Positions 13,989-26,648 of a DNA stretch of 64,000 nucleotides are shown one piece after another. This stretch comes from Brachynemurus nebulosus. Lineage: Eukaryota; Arthropoda; Insecta; Neuroptera; Myrmeleontidae. The DNA lies in the NCBI GenBank assembly GCA_035578155.1, contig JAPWDM010000001.1, positions 89,599,076 to 89,663,075 on the forward strand. Reading direction: 5' to 3'. The notes under the pieces were generated by a model that searched no databases, was not told the DNA's origin, and saw only the letters and a program-made list of their open reading frames with translations. The position numbers and the translations under genes are program-made. Within the stretch, counting starts at the first letter, position 1, and each line of letters begins with the position of its first letter.

Positions 13989-14425
13989 GGCCCGATCCAC
14001 ACTATAGTGCCGACATCGGTACGCTCCGGCTCCAATCTCACTCCGATATAATTTCGTTGTTTTCAAATGACAGTGCTGATACCATGCTGGTACCTATTCG
14101 TTCTCTATTCACATTATAATGTCGCTTTCGGTACGCTCCCAGTTCGATACAAATATATTTTCATAACTACTGAATGTAAACGGAGCGGAGTGGAACTAAA
14201 AGTGTTCACACTATCGATATAGGTCTGATACCGCTGCGATAAAATACTATCTGAGTGGTACTGGTATTGGAGCGATATTGAAGCGAGAGTGTACTGCGAC
14301 TGATATCGGAGCGGTGTCGGAGTGATTATGTGAATACACTCATTGTTTCTTGTGTAAGAATGTTTTATCGAATCGGAAGCGTAGCGATATCGTACATATA
14401 GTGGAGCGGTAGTGTGGATCAGGCC
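13989..14425. mobile_element. PIF/Harbinger-like MITE, 437 bp
   Basis: Inverted ends GGCCCGATCCACACTA and GGCCTGATCCACACTA, flanked by the 3-bp repeat TAA (13986-13988 and 14426-14428), as in PIF/Harbinger. The interior is rich in repeated CGGAGCGGT-like and ATCGGTACGCTCC-like motifs. Non-coding. Confidence 0.82.
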
Positions 14426-14428
14426 TAA

Positions 14429-15779
14429 TTTTGTCTGACATTATTATTACATAAAATTTTGTGTAATAGACCAGTACTAATCATAAAAAATGATTACTAT
14501 TGGTAAAGCGAGGAATTGTAGTGTAGTATAAATCATTATGTCAAAAAATTGAATCCTTTTCCAGGAGCGTAAAAACAAGTATGAGGGGTTAAAAAATGAA
14601 AATAAACTGTAATTTAAAAACTATAGTCATTTACAAATTTTAATTGTTATTATGTAAGGAAAATGATACTTTCAGTGAAGTGTAGCACACCTTTTAACAT
14701 TTATTAATTTTCAACAAAACAGTAGTCAATACTGGCTAGATGCCTAGATGTTAGCTGCAACTAATAATTAAAAACCAATAACCAAAATACTTTTTTGCAA
14801 CTAATGACTGAAAAATTCAACTACTAGTATTAACTAATAAGTACAGATTCCGCTCAAAATAGGGAATAGTAAACAAGTCACTTTCCCTATTTTAAGTGTA
14901 ACATACAGGATGAACTAAATATCTATTTATATGCATATACATATATTTACTAGGTCACTGATATACCGTAACCAAAAGCTAAGACATGCTGCGATGCCCA
15001 GTTCTCCAAATATTTCTAGTTTATTTTCTCACGTTAAATGTTTTCTTTTCTTAATGACCCCTGTCATATTAAAAATACAGTTTATTTAGTTATATAAAAT
15101 AAGTACATAACTTAACCACATACATTAAGTAATTAACTTTTTCTATTTAAAATAACAACTGTACACAATAAATACATATAATAAATTGATAACAATTATT
15201 TTATTATTATTAATAAGAAAATACGTTTGTATGTTCCGAATGAGACCATTTTAAGAATAATCTTTGCTAATGTTTAAGTACAGAACAAAAAGTAAATACG
15301 TACAGATACATATTGTGGAGTGAATGTCAAAGAAGCTATTAAATTTTAATTTATCACCACTTCATAATGTCCCAACGGTCCCAACAACACATTCACAAGC
15401 ATTATATGCATGTATGCCTACTACCTGATACTATTAAATAATCAAATCATGGATATGTTTATATATGCATAATTATATAGAATTATAGACAATTGTAGGG
15501 TTTTGGACGTTTTAAACATTTCATTTCAAACTCATAAGTAAATGTACAAATTGCAAAATTTTTAATTTTTCTGAATAAATGATTAAAAAGTTCATGAACA
15601 CTTTATTATTTGTCACACCATTTATATTATTATTTTTTATTTTTTTGACAATATTTTTATTACTTTTTAATATAAACATGTTTGAATGTGTGTGTGTTTG
15701 TTTACAATATTTCCTTATTTTAGATTTGCTTATTTTAAGAGAACGGTGTAATTTAGTTTTTAGTTGTAGTTGTTAGTTA
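14429..15779. other. no recognised gene
   Basis: AT-rich with a small hairpin (AAAATAGGGAA near 14857 and its complement near 14885). Nothing else seen. Confidence 0.5.
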
Positions 15780-15900
15780 CAGGACCGGATTAACCCTGAA
15801 TGTCGCCCTAGGCACCATGCAAAATGCCGCCCCCACCTTTTGCTTGAAAAGAAGAAAATCTTAATTTTTCCTACTTTTTCCAACTTTCTCTTAAAATTAT
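15780..15900. mobile_element. hAT MITE fragment, one end only
   Basis: Begins CAGGACCGGATTAACC like the element at 54323 and shares the following GCCGCCCC region. The 8 bases before it are GTTAGTTA. The other end was not found, so it is truncated or diverged. Confidence 0.6.
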
Positions 15901-16144
15901 CGCAAAAAAGGCAGGAAAATATTATTTTATTCTCTGATTGTTTACTGAACATAAAAACGTAATAAACAAACATGACTGACGATATAAAAAATCACAACTA
16001 TAAGTTTTAAAAAATTGAATCCTATTTGCAATCTATTTTCGATCGAAAGATTTTGATAACAAAAATTTATAGTAGATGTTATATATTTGAAAGAATATTT
16101 CTTTCCTTACATCATCCATTTTGGAAATATCGTTATTTTCGATA

Positions 16145-17190
16145 TCGATAATTTTCGATAACGAAAAGTAGGTTTTAATAGTCGCAATATGTTCGGAACA
16201 CCCACAACTTGCTTCGCTTAAGCCTTCAAAAATTTCGTTATTTTTGAGCTACGACGCACCGTTTAGGAGATATTTACGATTAAAGTTTTCGATTGCGAAA
16301 GTTAACGAAAAGTAGTTTTTTTAAAAATTGTTCTATTACTGACCAGATCTATGGGACTAACAGAGCCTAAATTAACTAGTTATAACCAATTTAGGACAAG
16401 TTACGCGGTATCGATAATTTTCGATACCGAAAAGTAGGTTTTGACAGTCGCAATCCGTTCGGAACACCCACAACTTGCTTCGCTTAAGCCTTCAAAAATT
16501 TCGTTATTTTTGAGCTACGACGCACCGTTTAGGAGATATTTACGATTAAAGTTTTCGATTGCGAAAGTTAACGAAAAGTAGTTTTTTTAAAAATTGTTCT
16601 ATTACTGACCAGATCTATGGGACTAACAGAGCCTAAATTAACTAGTTATAACCAATTTAGGACAAGTTACGCGGTATCGATAATTTTCGATACCGAAAAG
16701 TAGGTTTTGACAGTCGCAATCCGTTCGGAATACCCACAACTTGCTTCGCTTAAGCCTTCAAAAATTTCGTTATTTTTGAGCTACGACGCACCGTTTAGGA
16801 GATATTTACGATTAAAGTGTTCGATAGCGAAAGTTAACGAAAGGTAGTTTTTTAAAAAATTGTTCTGTTACTAACCAGGTCAATGGGACTAACAGAGCCT
16901 AAATTAACTAGTTTTAACCAATTTATGACAAGTTACGCGGTATCGATAATTTTCGATAACGAAAAATAGGTTTTGACAGTCGCAGGACGTTCGGAATACC
17001 CACAACTTGCTTCGCTTAAGCCTTCAAAAATTTCGTTATTTTTGAGCCACGACGCACCGTTTAGGAGATATTTACGATTAAAAAGTTTACGATTGCAAAA
17101 AGTAACGATTTGTCATTTTTTTAAAAATATACTATCGTTGACCAAATCAATAGGACTAATGGAGCCTAAATTCATCAATTATGACCAGTT
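16145..17190 (+). repeat. satellite array, exact 266-bp unit, about four copies
   Basis: The landmark CCCACAACTTGCTTCGCTTA starts at 16201, 16467, 16733 and 16999, a constant 266-bp step. Copies 2 and 3 are nearly identical; 1 and 4 are more diverged, as is usual at array edges. Each unit holds palindromic TCGATAATTTTCGATA and ends in GGGACTAACAGAGCC. Non-coding. Confidence 0.93.
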
Positions 17191-17199
17191 TATAATAAA

Positions 17200-18010
17200 T
17201 AATTCTTTATCTTTGCTAGTTCTCGAACAGAACATTCTAAAACTTTTGTTAAATATCTTTATTTAGCTTCTATTTCAATAATTCTTCTAATAGTGATATT
17301 GGTTTTTCGACATCTTTATTAACTTTCGAATAGAAACTTTTGTCAAATGTTTTCACCTGTATTTAACTTGTTTTTCGATGACTAAACAAATGGTGAAGTA
17401 AATTTTTCGATATCCTTGCTGATATCCAGATAGAACATTCTCGAACTTTCGTTAAATTTCGCTACATGGATCCTTTTTAACTAACTAATCCGATAGTGAA
17501 ATCAAGTTTTGTATATCTTATCTGATTTTCACATAGAATATTCTAGAGCTTTTACTGAATTTCATTTTTTGGTCACTTTTTTGATGAACAATCTAATGGT
17601 GATGCCAAATTTTCAATAATTTTTCTTTTTTCCAAAAAAATATTCTAGAACTTTTGACGAATTCTGCTATTTGGACACTTTTTTGATGCCCAAACCAATG
17701 GTGAAGTCGGTTTTTGGATATATTTTCTATTTTCAGAATAGAATATTCTCGAACCTTTGCCAAATTCCGTTAATTGATCGCTTTTCGATGAAAAATTTGG
17801 TGGTGAAATCAGATATTCGATATTTTTTCTAATTTCCAAAAAGAATATTCTAGAACTTATTCTTAATATCGGTACTTGGTTACTTTTTCGTTGGTCAATC
17901 CATTGATTAAGGATTTTTTATGTCTTTTCTGATTATTGAAAGAATATTCTAGAACTTTTGCCAGATTTCGCTATTTAAGCATCTATTCGATGACCAACCC
18001 AGTGGTGAAA
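17200..18010 (+). repeat. degenerate tandem repeat, ~102-bp unit, about eight copies
   Basis: AGAATATTCTAGAACTTTTG-type blocks recur near 17228, 17331, 17437, 17528, 17643, 17740, 17844 and 17943. Each is followed by AAATTTCGCTATTTGG-like and GATGACCAATCCAATGGTG-like blocks. It starts directly where the 266-bp array stops. Confidence 0.82.
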
Positions 18011-18529
18011 TCGAATTATGTAATAGTTTTAATTTATCTGTATCTTTGTACAAGGAATATGTCCTCATAAAAATTTACAAGACACGCTCCTCTCATATAT
18101 GTTTTTTCAACAATTCAATTTTTTGACAGGATGATTTATAGTTTTAGTGTATGGAAAAAAATTTTTTCTTCAGTTAGATGTTTACATAACTCACATGCAG
18201 TTGATCAAATTAAACTGTGTTTGTTCGTCGCGCGAGCGATGTTACAAACTTTAATTAAGCGACTATGTTATTTATATGAAATTTAATTGTTTTCAAAACA
18301 AAATATATTTGTAGAGTACCTCTTTAGTTCGTGCCACAAAAACTATAGAGCGCATTTAGAAAAAAATTATAAATGTACTTATGAAACATAGATAAATTAT
18401 GTGCCGCTTCTAACGAATGGTGAAACGTTTTTCCGGCAATTTTTGACAGGATAATTTATTACCTGCACTATGAATCCTCGCATTAACTATTGGTTTTGAA
18501 AAAATGATTACAGCGTTTATTGTCTATGC

Positions 18530-18900
18530 GGACTATCATTAAGCAGACGGTTTCTATGTATTTGTGTTTATATACACGAAAATATTTTTTAAAACACTAT
18601 CTTATGTAAACAAATCTTGCAAATTTAACATATACAGGCGATTATTTTGGAAGTTAACATAAGTATATGATAACAATAATAAAAATTATTAATACACATA
18701 TGAATGTATAATTTCAAAGCTTACAATTAGATGTAAATATTATGTAGCTAGAAAATATTCTTTAGAAGGTTATTTTAATAAAATTACTTTAATTTTTATA
18801 TAAAAATAAATTGTGCAAAGAAACACCTATATATGAATTGTTTAAGGGGATGAGGTTTGTGTATTGTCGTCCGGCTAAAGAGAAGTCGGTGTACTATTGG
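18530..18900. repeat. dispersed repeat, uninterrupted paralogue of the DNA around 41500-46060
   Basis: The reverse complement of 18540-18740 matches DNA flanking the pogo-like transposon (42410-42491 plus 46002-46080) and the 41684 MITE (41630-41683 plus 42391-42430). It lacks both insertions. Both copies carry GCGGAC/GTCCGC motifs near their ends. Confidence 0.75.
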
Positions 18901-19899
18901 CTTGTGCTCCTAATAAATGACAATTCAGTTTTATAGCTCTTTTTTACTTACTGGATGTAAATGTAAGGTATGACATTATATAACTTTACGTAGATCTTGG
19001 AATTGATCAACCAAGCGTTAACTTTTGTCAACGCCTGTTAACGTTTGATAGTCCGATAAGTAAGTTTTTATTTGATTGTTTATAACTGAAGTTTGAATGA
19101 TTTGTATAATTTACATATTTGCTTGTTGTTACTTTTCAGGCTCTTGTGCAAGATAAGAGTTGGTTCTCACTATACGTTCCGTTTGCCTTCATATTCTTTC
19201 CGGTTATTTATCAGAAAAACATTCATAAGATATTTGCTCACATGATAATTCCCCACACGAAAACTCCTTACAGTGACAAGTGTTCACGAAATATCCTCAA
19301 ACAAACAATTCCCCACAGTGACGGTGATAAATCTTCACAAGAAAGATGCCCACCTTGAGAAATTCCCACATTAACAAATGGCTAGTAATAAATGTGACTA
19401 AATTTTCAGATACCGAAAAATCCACCAAGTATAAATATTGGTTTCACACTGCTAAGTTAGAATTCCTCAATGGGCAAAGTTTTTCATAACTTTCAGGAAG
19501 AAATATAAGATACTTAAGTATATTTTTGATGATCCATAAAAGTAAATATTTATATTAAAAAAAAAAATTGTCGCTCAACACGCATTAAGCTAGGATTCAG
19601 TGGTTAAACTTTTTCACAACTTGCGGGAAAAAATATTAACATTTGCAGCAACACATATGCATCTCCTTAGTTTGTTATTTTTTAACTTGAGGATTAGTTG
19701 TTCTCTATTCATTAAATTGGATCCAACTTTTGAGCCGTATCGTCTATAGAGTGTATATAATATGAATTCTTTATTCTATTATCTATACATATAATAAATT
19801 TGTAACAAAACTGTTTCTGTACATGGAATATTTTTTGAAAATTGTACTAATACTGGAGATAAGTTATCGATTTAGATGCCAAAGCAGCGATTTTTAAAT

Positions 19900-20330
19900 T
19901 TTTTGTCTGTATCAGTATTTCAGTAAATTTTTTTTGTCTCCGAAATTATTCGAAATACCAAGTTTTCACAAGAGCCAAGAAATGAAGATAATAAATAAAT
20001 CTTCCTCTTATAAAAATCTTAGAACTAAAAAATTCTGAACAGATTTACCTGGGGGTGGGGGTGGTTTCAACCCTTTTCCAATTTTATTTGGGTTTCTTTG
20101 ATTACTGAAAGTATTGACATCCTCTGAAATGTGCAGGTGCCAGATTTCATTAAAATTGGTTTATACGTTTCTAAACAGCATACAAAAATGTGATTTTTAA
20201 GTACTCCTTTCACGCATAAACGATACATTTTGGTACATATGTAAGTTGAGTATAATCATCTTTCTTTGGCCTCTAGAAAGTGTGGTATCTCTATGTCTCG
20301 GGAATTTTGGGACGCCCTGTATATATACAA
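19900..20330 (-). repeat. dispersed repeat copy, inverted relative to 29617-30010
   Basis: Shares GTGGTTTCAACCCTT, GATTACTGAAAGTA, CAAAAATGTGATTTTTAA and the end GGGACGCCCTGTATATA with the other copy. Diverged and non-coding. Confidence 0.75.
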
Positions 20331-23300
20331 TATTTTTTTATACGGAGAATTTTCATATGGAATTTAATTGTCACCGATTATTTATTGATAAATATTTTTA
20401 TTAACTCTTACACACAAAATTATCAGGTACTTTAACTGATCAAGTGATCAAACACTTCCCATTTATCTCGCAAATATAACTGGATTTCCTGTAGAAATGG
20501 ACATAAAAAAATAAAAATAAAGTATGTATATCATAATTTAATTTTCAAAGACTTTTCCAGTAAATATTTTACAGTTTAAATAAAACAGCAATTTTTCTAA
20601 TTAAATTTTGTAATTTAGAAAGGAAAATAATAATTAGGAATTTTTTACTTAATATAACCAAACTATATTTTCCAAGTTTCATGGTAGGCGTTATGCGCCG
20701 AATATAAACTGAGTTTTGTAAAAATTATGACGGTTTTATTTTAATATTTACTTATATTCTTTTGTCAATAGTAAGTGGGTTATCAAATAAATAAAAAAAT
20801 AAAAGAAAATTTAACAGTAATACGAATTTGATAAGATAAAAAATAAAAAATATAAAAACAAATTTGAAATAGAATTACAATCGAGCAATATTGTTAGTTT
20901 TAAATATTATTTTATTATTTTATTTCTTTCTTTTCAAATTATTCCATACAATAAGTTTATGTATTAAAATTATTTTAGTTAGGTGTAGAATTCATTATTA
21001 TATTATTAAAGTTTGGGTGCGTATTATACGGCGAGCCAAAATATACATAAAAACTAAAAAAATTATTCAAAATTTTATTCTGCGTGTTATACCCCGGAAA
21101 ATGCAGTAATTATTATGTCTTGTGGTATTTTGAGAATTTTATATTGTGTCTTCGCTATGTTATGCAGGATGTACGACAGAGCCATTTTTTTTTTATTATA
21201 AGTGAAATTTTATTCGTTAATGTTGCAATAATCTACTAAGAGTATAATATTACATTTTCGGCATAGATACTACAATAAGGCTCCTCCACATAACTGATCA
21301 TCATCGGAACTATTATTGAGCCGTTGTATATACATAATATTATCACGTTTGTTTATTCTCGTATTGTACTCGTACACAAATACAAGGGAATCCTTTGATT
21401 CGTGCACGAAAAACCGACAGCACTAACAATGATAGCCGATTACAAGCAAATATATTTTTCACAAGGATAATATTTAGGAAATAAGAATTTAATAGGAAAT
21501 ATTTCCCATATTTTACACAATGATAAAAGAGTGAATATAACTTCTTCCTCAAATTCTAGTAAAAAATACTTGTTTGTATAAAGGACGATAACTTGAGTAA
21601 ATAATAGATCTTAATGTATTAAAAATCATTTTTAGCTGATTTGTTTATAATTCTGTTTTTACCCTATAGACACATGTACTGTATTATAATTAGACTTGAA
21701 ATGATTTTCAAGTTGCGAGTACAAAGTACATCCATCCTTGCTCCGTTTTCGGGGCAAATGCAGAATAATTAACAATTTTATAATTTTGTGTCAAAATTAA
21801 AATTTAGGGATCATATACAGTTGTAGCGGGCAAAATGACGACATTTTCTCGAAATTTTTCGACAACATAATGAATATTTATTTAAAAACTGTGAACAACA
21901 CTGATTAGTACTTGTTTCGGGATTCTATTTCATAGAAAAATATTTGAAAATAGCGAAACTACAACTGTATTCCAGGAGCACCTTTTTTTTAGACATTACT
22001 TGCGGTGGACAAGATTACTCTAGAACAATTCATCCAAAATCATAATTTCGAAAAAAAATTCGGTAGTCTGTTTTATTGTCTAGTCGCTGACCGAAGCAGT
22101 TGTAGAAATTTAAATTTTTATGAAAATGACGACGGTTTACCTACCAAAAATTTATTTTTTGAAGGTTTTAAATTTTTTCGCTTTAAAAACTAAAAAAAAA
22201 AAATAAAAATCGTTCGATGAACGACTATTATCATAATTCATAATAAATAAATAAATAAATAGTGTAAACATTATATTGATAGGATTGATAATTTTTTAGT
22301 AGTTGTGCCCACGGTGGGCAGCCCACCATAACCCCTTAATAACTACGCAGCGTCACCGATATCAATATTACTTGCTACATCTGTAACCCCTGAATAAAAT
22401 ATTTTTGTTTTAACTTTACAAAAACCACTCTGCACTAAGCCCACTTCACACATTTGTATTCTTAATTAACTTTTTTCAAAAAATCATTGTTCTACCTGAA
22501 ACATCGTGTTTCTCAAAGCAATAAAATATTACTTAGTTATTTCTATTATTTTATGTGTTATGCACTATTTAATTTAGGCCATACAGGCACTTCTAAAGTT
22601 CATTGACAACTTAATTAGTACATTCTTTGACGCTATCTTACCGTGACGTATTTGTAACTAAAAAAACTTACCAATAATGAAATCAATATTTATATAAAAT
22701 GTGTTCGATCGAATAACTCAGTGTAACACCCAAACTTCTAGATTAACTATGCAGATTTATAATATCCATTAGAAATTGCGCCAGTAATTTAAAATAAATT
22801 CTGAGAAAATGTAATTTAAAAAAAAAAAAATGTTTTTGAAATAACAATTCCGTTATTTATTAACAAATAATTTTTCATATTTAAATCCTTTTATTTCATC
22901 TCTAGCAAATGTATGTATTCTTAGTTCGGAAAATTTTGAGTAAATTTTAAATCATTTATAAAGAAACACTATTTTGCAGCGAAACTTCTTTCGAAGTTAA
23001 ACTACGAAAGGAAGTTTCTTTAACTTTCCTTGAGTAATAACACAATTCCCTCCTTGTTATAAATCCCTGTGTAATAAAATTACTTGAGTTGTTAAATTTT
23101 GTTTCTATAAATTTCTATTTATTTATTTATTTATTTATTGTTGGTTAGAGGCGCAACAGTTACATTACATCTCTTTCAAAAAAAAAAAATTTTTTATTGA
23201 TTTAAATGATGTATCATATTTAAAATGGTATTCAAAAAAATTATGACTTCGAAAATATTTTAAAAGTTGCTTTGAAACTGATTTCTAAAACGACTTCGAA

Positions 23301-23687
23301 CGGTTGGAAACGTTTAAAAACGCTACTCTGCTGCGCGTAGCATTTTGGAGTCTTTCAGTTTGCTGTATAACTTTTTTCTATTGCTTTATTTTCATAAATA
23401 ACTCAAAAATTATAGGTATAAACACATAAAACAATAAACTCATTCTGAAACATTACATGGGCTTTTTTAGAAACTATCCTTTCCAAAACGGTGGGCAAAA
23501 TAACAAGGGAGACCATATGATAATTTTTGAAGCGAGGGCGAAAACTGGGGCGAGGAGTATTTTTGTTATTTTGAATGACGAATGGCGATTTATAAGTAGC
23601 CATAAAAAGTTCCAATTTCGACCATGTTATAAAACTTGATCCCGTTGTTAAAACACTAGGTTACGTAAAAGAAAAAATACTTAACTA

Positions 23688-23690
<3 letters not shown>
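20331..23690. other. mostly featureless AT-rich DNA
   Basis: Apart from the 21818 MITE and a short hairpin at 22979-23020 (GAAACTTC with complement), nothing is recognised. Upstream exons of the SAM gene could be here but none was convincing. Confidence 0.45.
21818..21967. mobile_element. short TA-flanked MITE, 150 bp
   Basis: Inverted ends CAGTTGTAG with TA on each side (21816-21817, 21968-21969). The matching part of the ends is only ~10-14 bp. Confidence 0.5.
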
Positions 23691-23749
<59 letters not shown>

Positions 23750-23755
23750 ATATAT
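23691..23755. repeat. (TA)n microsatellite
   Basis: TA with two TTTATA interruptions, immediately left of the perfect palindrome. Confidence 0.98.
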
Positions 23756-23757
23756 TC

Positions 23758-23824
23758 CCTTATGGGAATCCAATGTTATCAGTTAACATGAAAATCGTAT
23801 GTATACATCCGAACGGGACACCCA

Positions 23825-23896
<72 letters not shown>

Positions 23897-23963
23897 TGGG
23901 TGTCCCGTTCGGATGTATACATACGATTTTCATGTTAACTGATAACATTGGATTCCCATAAGG
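23758..23963. repeat. perfect 206-bp palindrome with a (TA)35 core
   Basis: The 68-bp arms (starting CCTTATGGGAATCC and ending GACACCCAG) are identical on the two strands. The core 23826-23895 is pure TA. Both strands therefore carry the same 62-codon open frame, which I do not regard as a gene. A second (TA)n tract (23691-23755) lies just to the left. Confidence 0.95.
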
Positions 23964-24039
23964 AAAAATGTTATGTCACAAGAGTGCTGTAGATAAACAT
24001 ATTTATATTTTTGGTAATTTTTTTTTACCAAATTATCTG

Positions 24040-24843
24040 CACTATTTCTTCAACAGAAATATTTTTTGGTATTTTTATTATTTTAATATGAGGTGAAATG
24101 TAGAGGGGTGGGAGGAAACTGACTTTTTGTAAAATTTTTAGGCGCTTTTGTATAACGGATTCATATTTTACGGGTGCGTAGGAACATCAGGATAATTAAA
24201 TTTATGGTACCAATTATTCTATCACTTATGAAAAGAATTAAGGAAGATACAACCCTGTAAAGGGGTGAAACGAAAACCGTTTGTCCCTAAATATTTTCCA
24301 AACGCTTTTGAATAACGGATTGATATTCTAGGGTTACGCATTTTGCGTTTGGAGGATTAAATTTATGTTAACACTGATTCCACCACTTATGATCAAGGGG
24401 TAGTTTTGAACGGTAGGTGTGTTACCACGTCTTTTCTAATTTGCAATTATTTAAACAAAATTCTTAAAAATATAGTTCCTCAGACAATTCCACGCAAAAA
24501 AGGTATACTTGTTACATTTCGAAAAATATTACCGTTTTCAAGTAATTTAAAGTAGAAGTATCTATGATATTTTCCAATTATCCCTTAATCATAAGTGATG
24601 GAATAATTGGTACCATAAATTTAATTATACTAATGTTCATACGCAACCCTAAACTGTGAATCCATTATTCAAAACCGCCTAAAAAATTTAAAAAAAAAAA
24701 CTCAGTTTCGTTCCGCCCCTCTACATTTACCCCACAACTTTATCTCCCTGATTATTGAGTTTTCGAAAAAAGTGTAGATGATGAAAAAGTACCATTATTT
24801 TTGAACGTACTATCAGCTCCAGCTATTACGGTATATAATTCTG

Positions 24844-24846
<3 letters not shown>
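24040..24846. repeat. (TA)n-associated dispersed repeat, copy 2
   Basis: A longer copy whose halves are themselves partly inverted: GTAGAGGGGTGG at 24100 against CCCCTCTAC at 24715, and TTATGGTACCAATTATT at 24202 against its complement at 24605. It ends TAATTCTGGAC and then (TA)n. Confidence 0.8.

Positions 24847-24914
<68 letters not shown>
24847..24914. repeat. (TA)n microsatellite
   Basis: Pure TA after dispersed repeat copy 2. Confidence 0.98.
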
Positions 24915-24918
<4 letters not shown>

Positions 24919-25318
24919 TAAATTTCCCTAATAGCTAGAATGGAGATCGCGGCACCTTCTTGCCCTCGGATGTGGGCGCTCCTGACACATCAGTGTTGAT
25001 TTTTTCAATGTTTATGAACAATGTTTAATAGCGAAAGCAAATTTTAAGGTATACGTATGTCCATTTTACACTTATGCCTTTGCACCTATTTGCTGAAATT
25101 AATGCTAAAAAAGCTAGCAATTTAAAAAAAGGAAACAATAGTGTTTTCAAAATATTTAATTATCTTTGAGTTTCTTTTCAAAACTAAGATGACACTAAAT
25201 ATGCTCATAAATTTTCTACTGTCATTTAACCGGTTATCTGTTTTCTTAATAAAATATATACTTTCCGAATTTTTTACTTAAATTTCCAATAATTTTATGT
25301 TTCTTCTTTTTTTGTTAG

Positions 25319-25685
25319 GTGAAACTGGAGGTGATGGGGACATACCTTCGCAATCTGCAACGCCTATATCAGGCTCAGCGAAAACTCGTACAAAACGAAA
25401 CGGCGGAAGCGCCGCAACGCCATCTGTGAACGATTCGACATCAACTAAATTGAATGGGGATTTTCAACATTCTAACAATAATAATTCAATAAAAAATGAA
25501 CGCTTATCGCCAGCATCGTACGCAGCAACTCCTGACAATAGCTCAAGGTCACGGTCCGTCACACCGTCATCGTCAAGTGTACCTGGAACACCACCTGGAA
25601 CGGAACACACTGCCTTAAGTGGTAGAAATTATTCGGATATAATGAGAAGTCTAGCAGCTAAATATAATAATAATAATCCTAATGA
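25319..25685 (+). CDS. Samuel: SAMD7/SAMD11-like (Samuel-type) SAM-domain protein, internal coding exon
   Basis: This is an internal exon. It follows a pyrimidine-rich tract ending in TTGTTAG (AG at 25317-25318) and ends at a GTAAGT donor (25686). It begins with two bases of a split Gly codon and ends with two bases of a split Glu codon, which is completed by the exon at 30186. The ~123 residues are low complexity, rich in Ser, Thr, Asn and Gly, with Ser-Pro/Thr-Pro pairs, and end in an Asn run just before the junction. No domain is visible here. Assignment rests on phase-compatible splicing to the downstream SAM exons. The same frame is open for 22 bases further upstream through an ATG in the polypyrimidine tract, which I take as intron and not as the start. 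The true start codon is upstream and not identified. The symbol is by family resemblance; I am sure of the family and less sure of the fly name. Confidence 0.8.
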
Positions 25686-25750
25686 GTAAGTGTGCCACAA
25701 ACAATACAATACAATAATGCAAATAATACGTCCTTTAATATATAATATAA

Positions 25751-25771
25751 AATAATAATAATAATAATAAA
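25751..25771 (+). repeat. (TAA)n left of the first LINE copy
   Basis: About seven AAT/TAA units. Confidence 0.9.
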
Positions 25772-26270
25772 AGGATTAAATACCAAGATCTAATACATGA
25801 ACTGCGACAACTGTACCCGGGCTATACTATCCGCTTGGTCGTACTTATAATCGGATGTTTGGGGGGTATGCATAACTCCTTTGTGCGCAATCTTAACATT
25901 ATTCCGGCTTGTAGATCTCACGCCAACATGTTAGCGGCGTCAATGCAAAAAGCAGTTATTATCGGGACGCTCCGCACGCTCCGGTCGCACGAGACGACTT
26001 TCTCCGGGAGTTCATGAACACCTTTGAACGCCCATGCCCCGTTTAGAGCGGGTCCTCGAACATCCATTGGACCTGCCCTCGAATCTCCCACTGCCATGGT
26101 TTTGCAGCGAGATTCGGGGATTTATTAGGTAGGGAAGACCAGGAAGGGGATGCTGTATGACGGACATTACGTACCTGACCTAGAAGTACCTGACCTGGTA
26201 CGCTGCACGGACACTTTTTCCTCCGCCTGTGGGTTTTTGAAGTGCAGTCGCGTTTTTCGTTAATCTTTCA
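25772..26270 (+). mobile_element. R4/Dong-like LINE, 5'-truncated copy
   Basis: ~500 bp homologous to the last ~430 bp of the copy ending at 28718, including coding for NLNIIPACRS and NMLAASMQKAVIIGTLRTL and the 3' untranslated region. It is bounded on both sides by (TAA)n (25751-25771 and 26271-26330). Dong and R4 elements are known to insert into TAA microsatellites, which fits. Confidence 0.8.
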
Positions 26271-26330
26271 TAATAAAAATAATAATAATAATAATAATAA
26301 AAATAATAATAATAATAACAATAATAAAAA
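26271..26330 (+). repeat. (TAA)n between the two LINE copies
   Basis: About 60 bp of TAA with occasional A or C changes. Confidence 0.92.
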
Positions 26331-26648
26331 ACCCTCAGTGGCTTGTTGTAATTCCTGCTTACTTTGGTGGTCGGTTGCTACAACAACACGAGAAGTAGCG
26401 CTCCCGGGGTCCCCGAGCTAGGACCAGGTACTTGTTTTTACCTGTTGCGTGCGAGTCAACCAGCGCGGAAATGATTGTCCCTGTAACCGGGCTAACTACC
26501 CGTAACTAATATTTCATAGTTCCTAATGAACGAACTAGAAAGGCTGGTCGCGTCACTAGCCTCTCGGGTGGGCTCGCACAAAAAGGCGAATCCAGTCAAA
26601 ACTCATCTTCTCTTCTCGTGCGCCTGGAGTAAACGGACAGCTTAAGAT

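Noticed and set aside
19119..19358. Possible upstream SAM-gene exon after a TTTTCAG acceptor
   Set aside because: The peptide has no resemblance to the family, and the open frame ends at a stop without a good donor.
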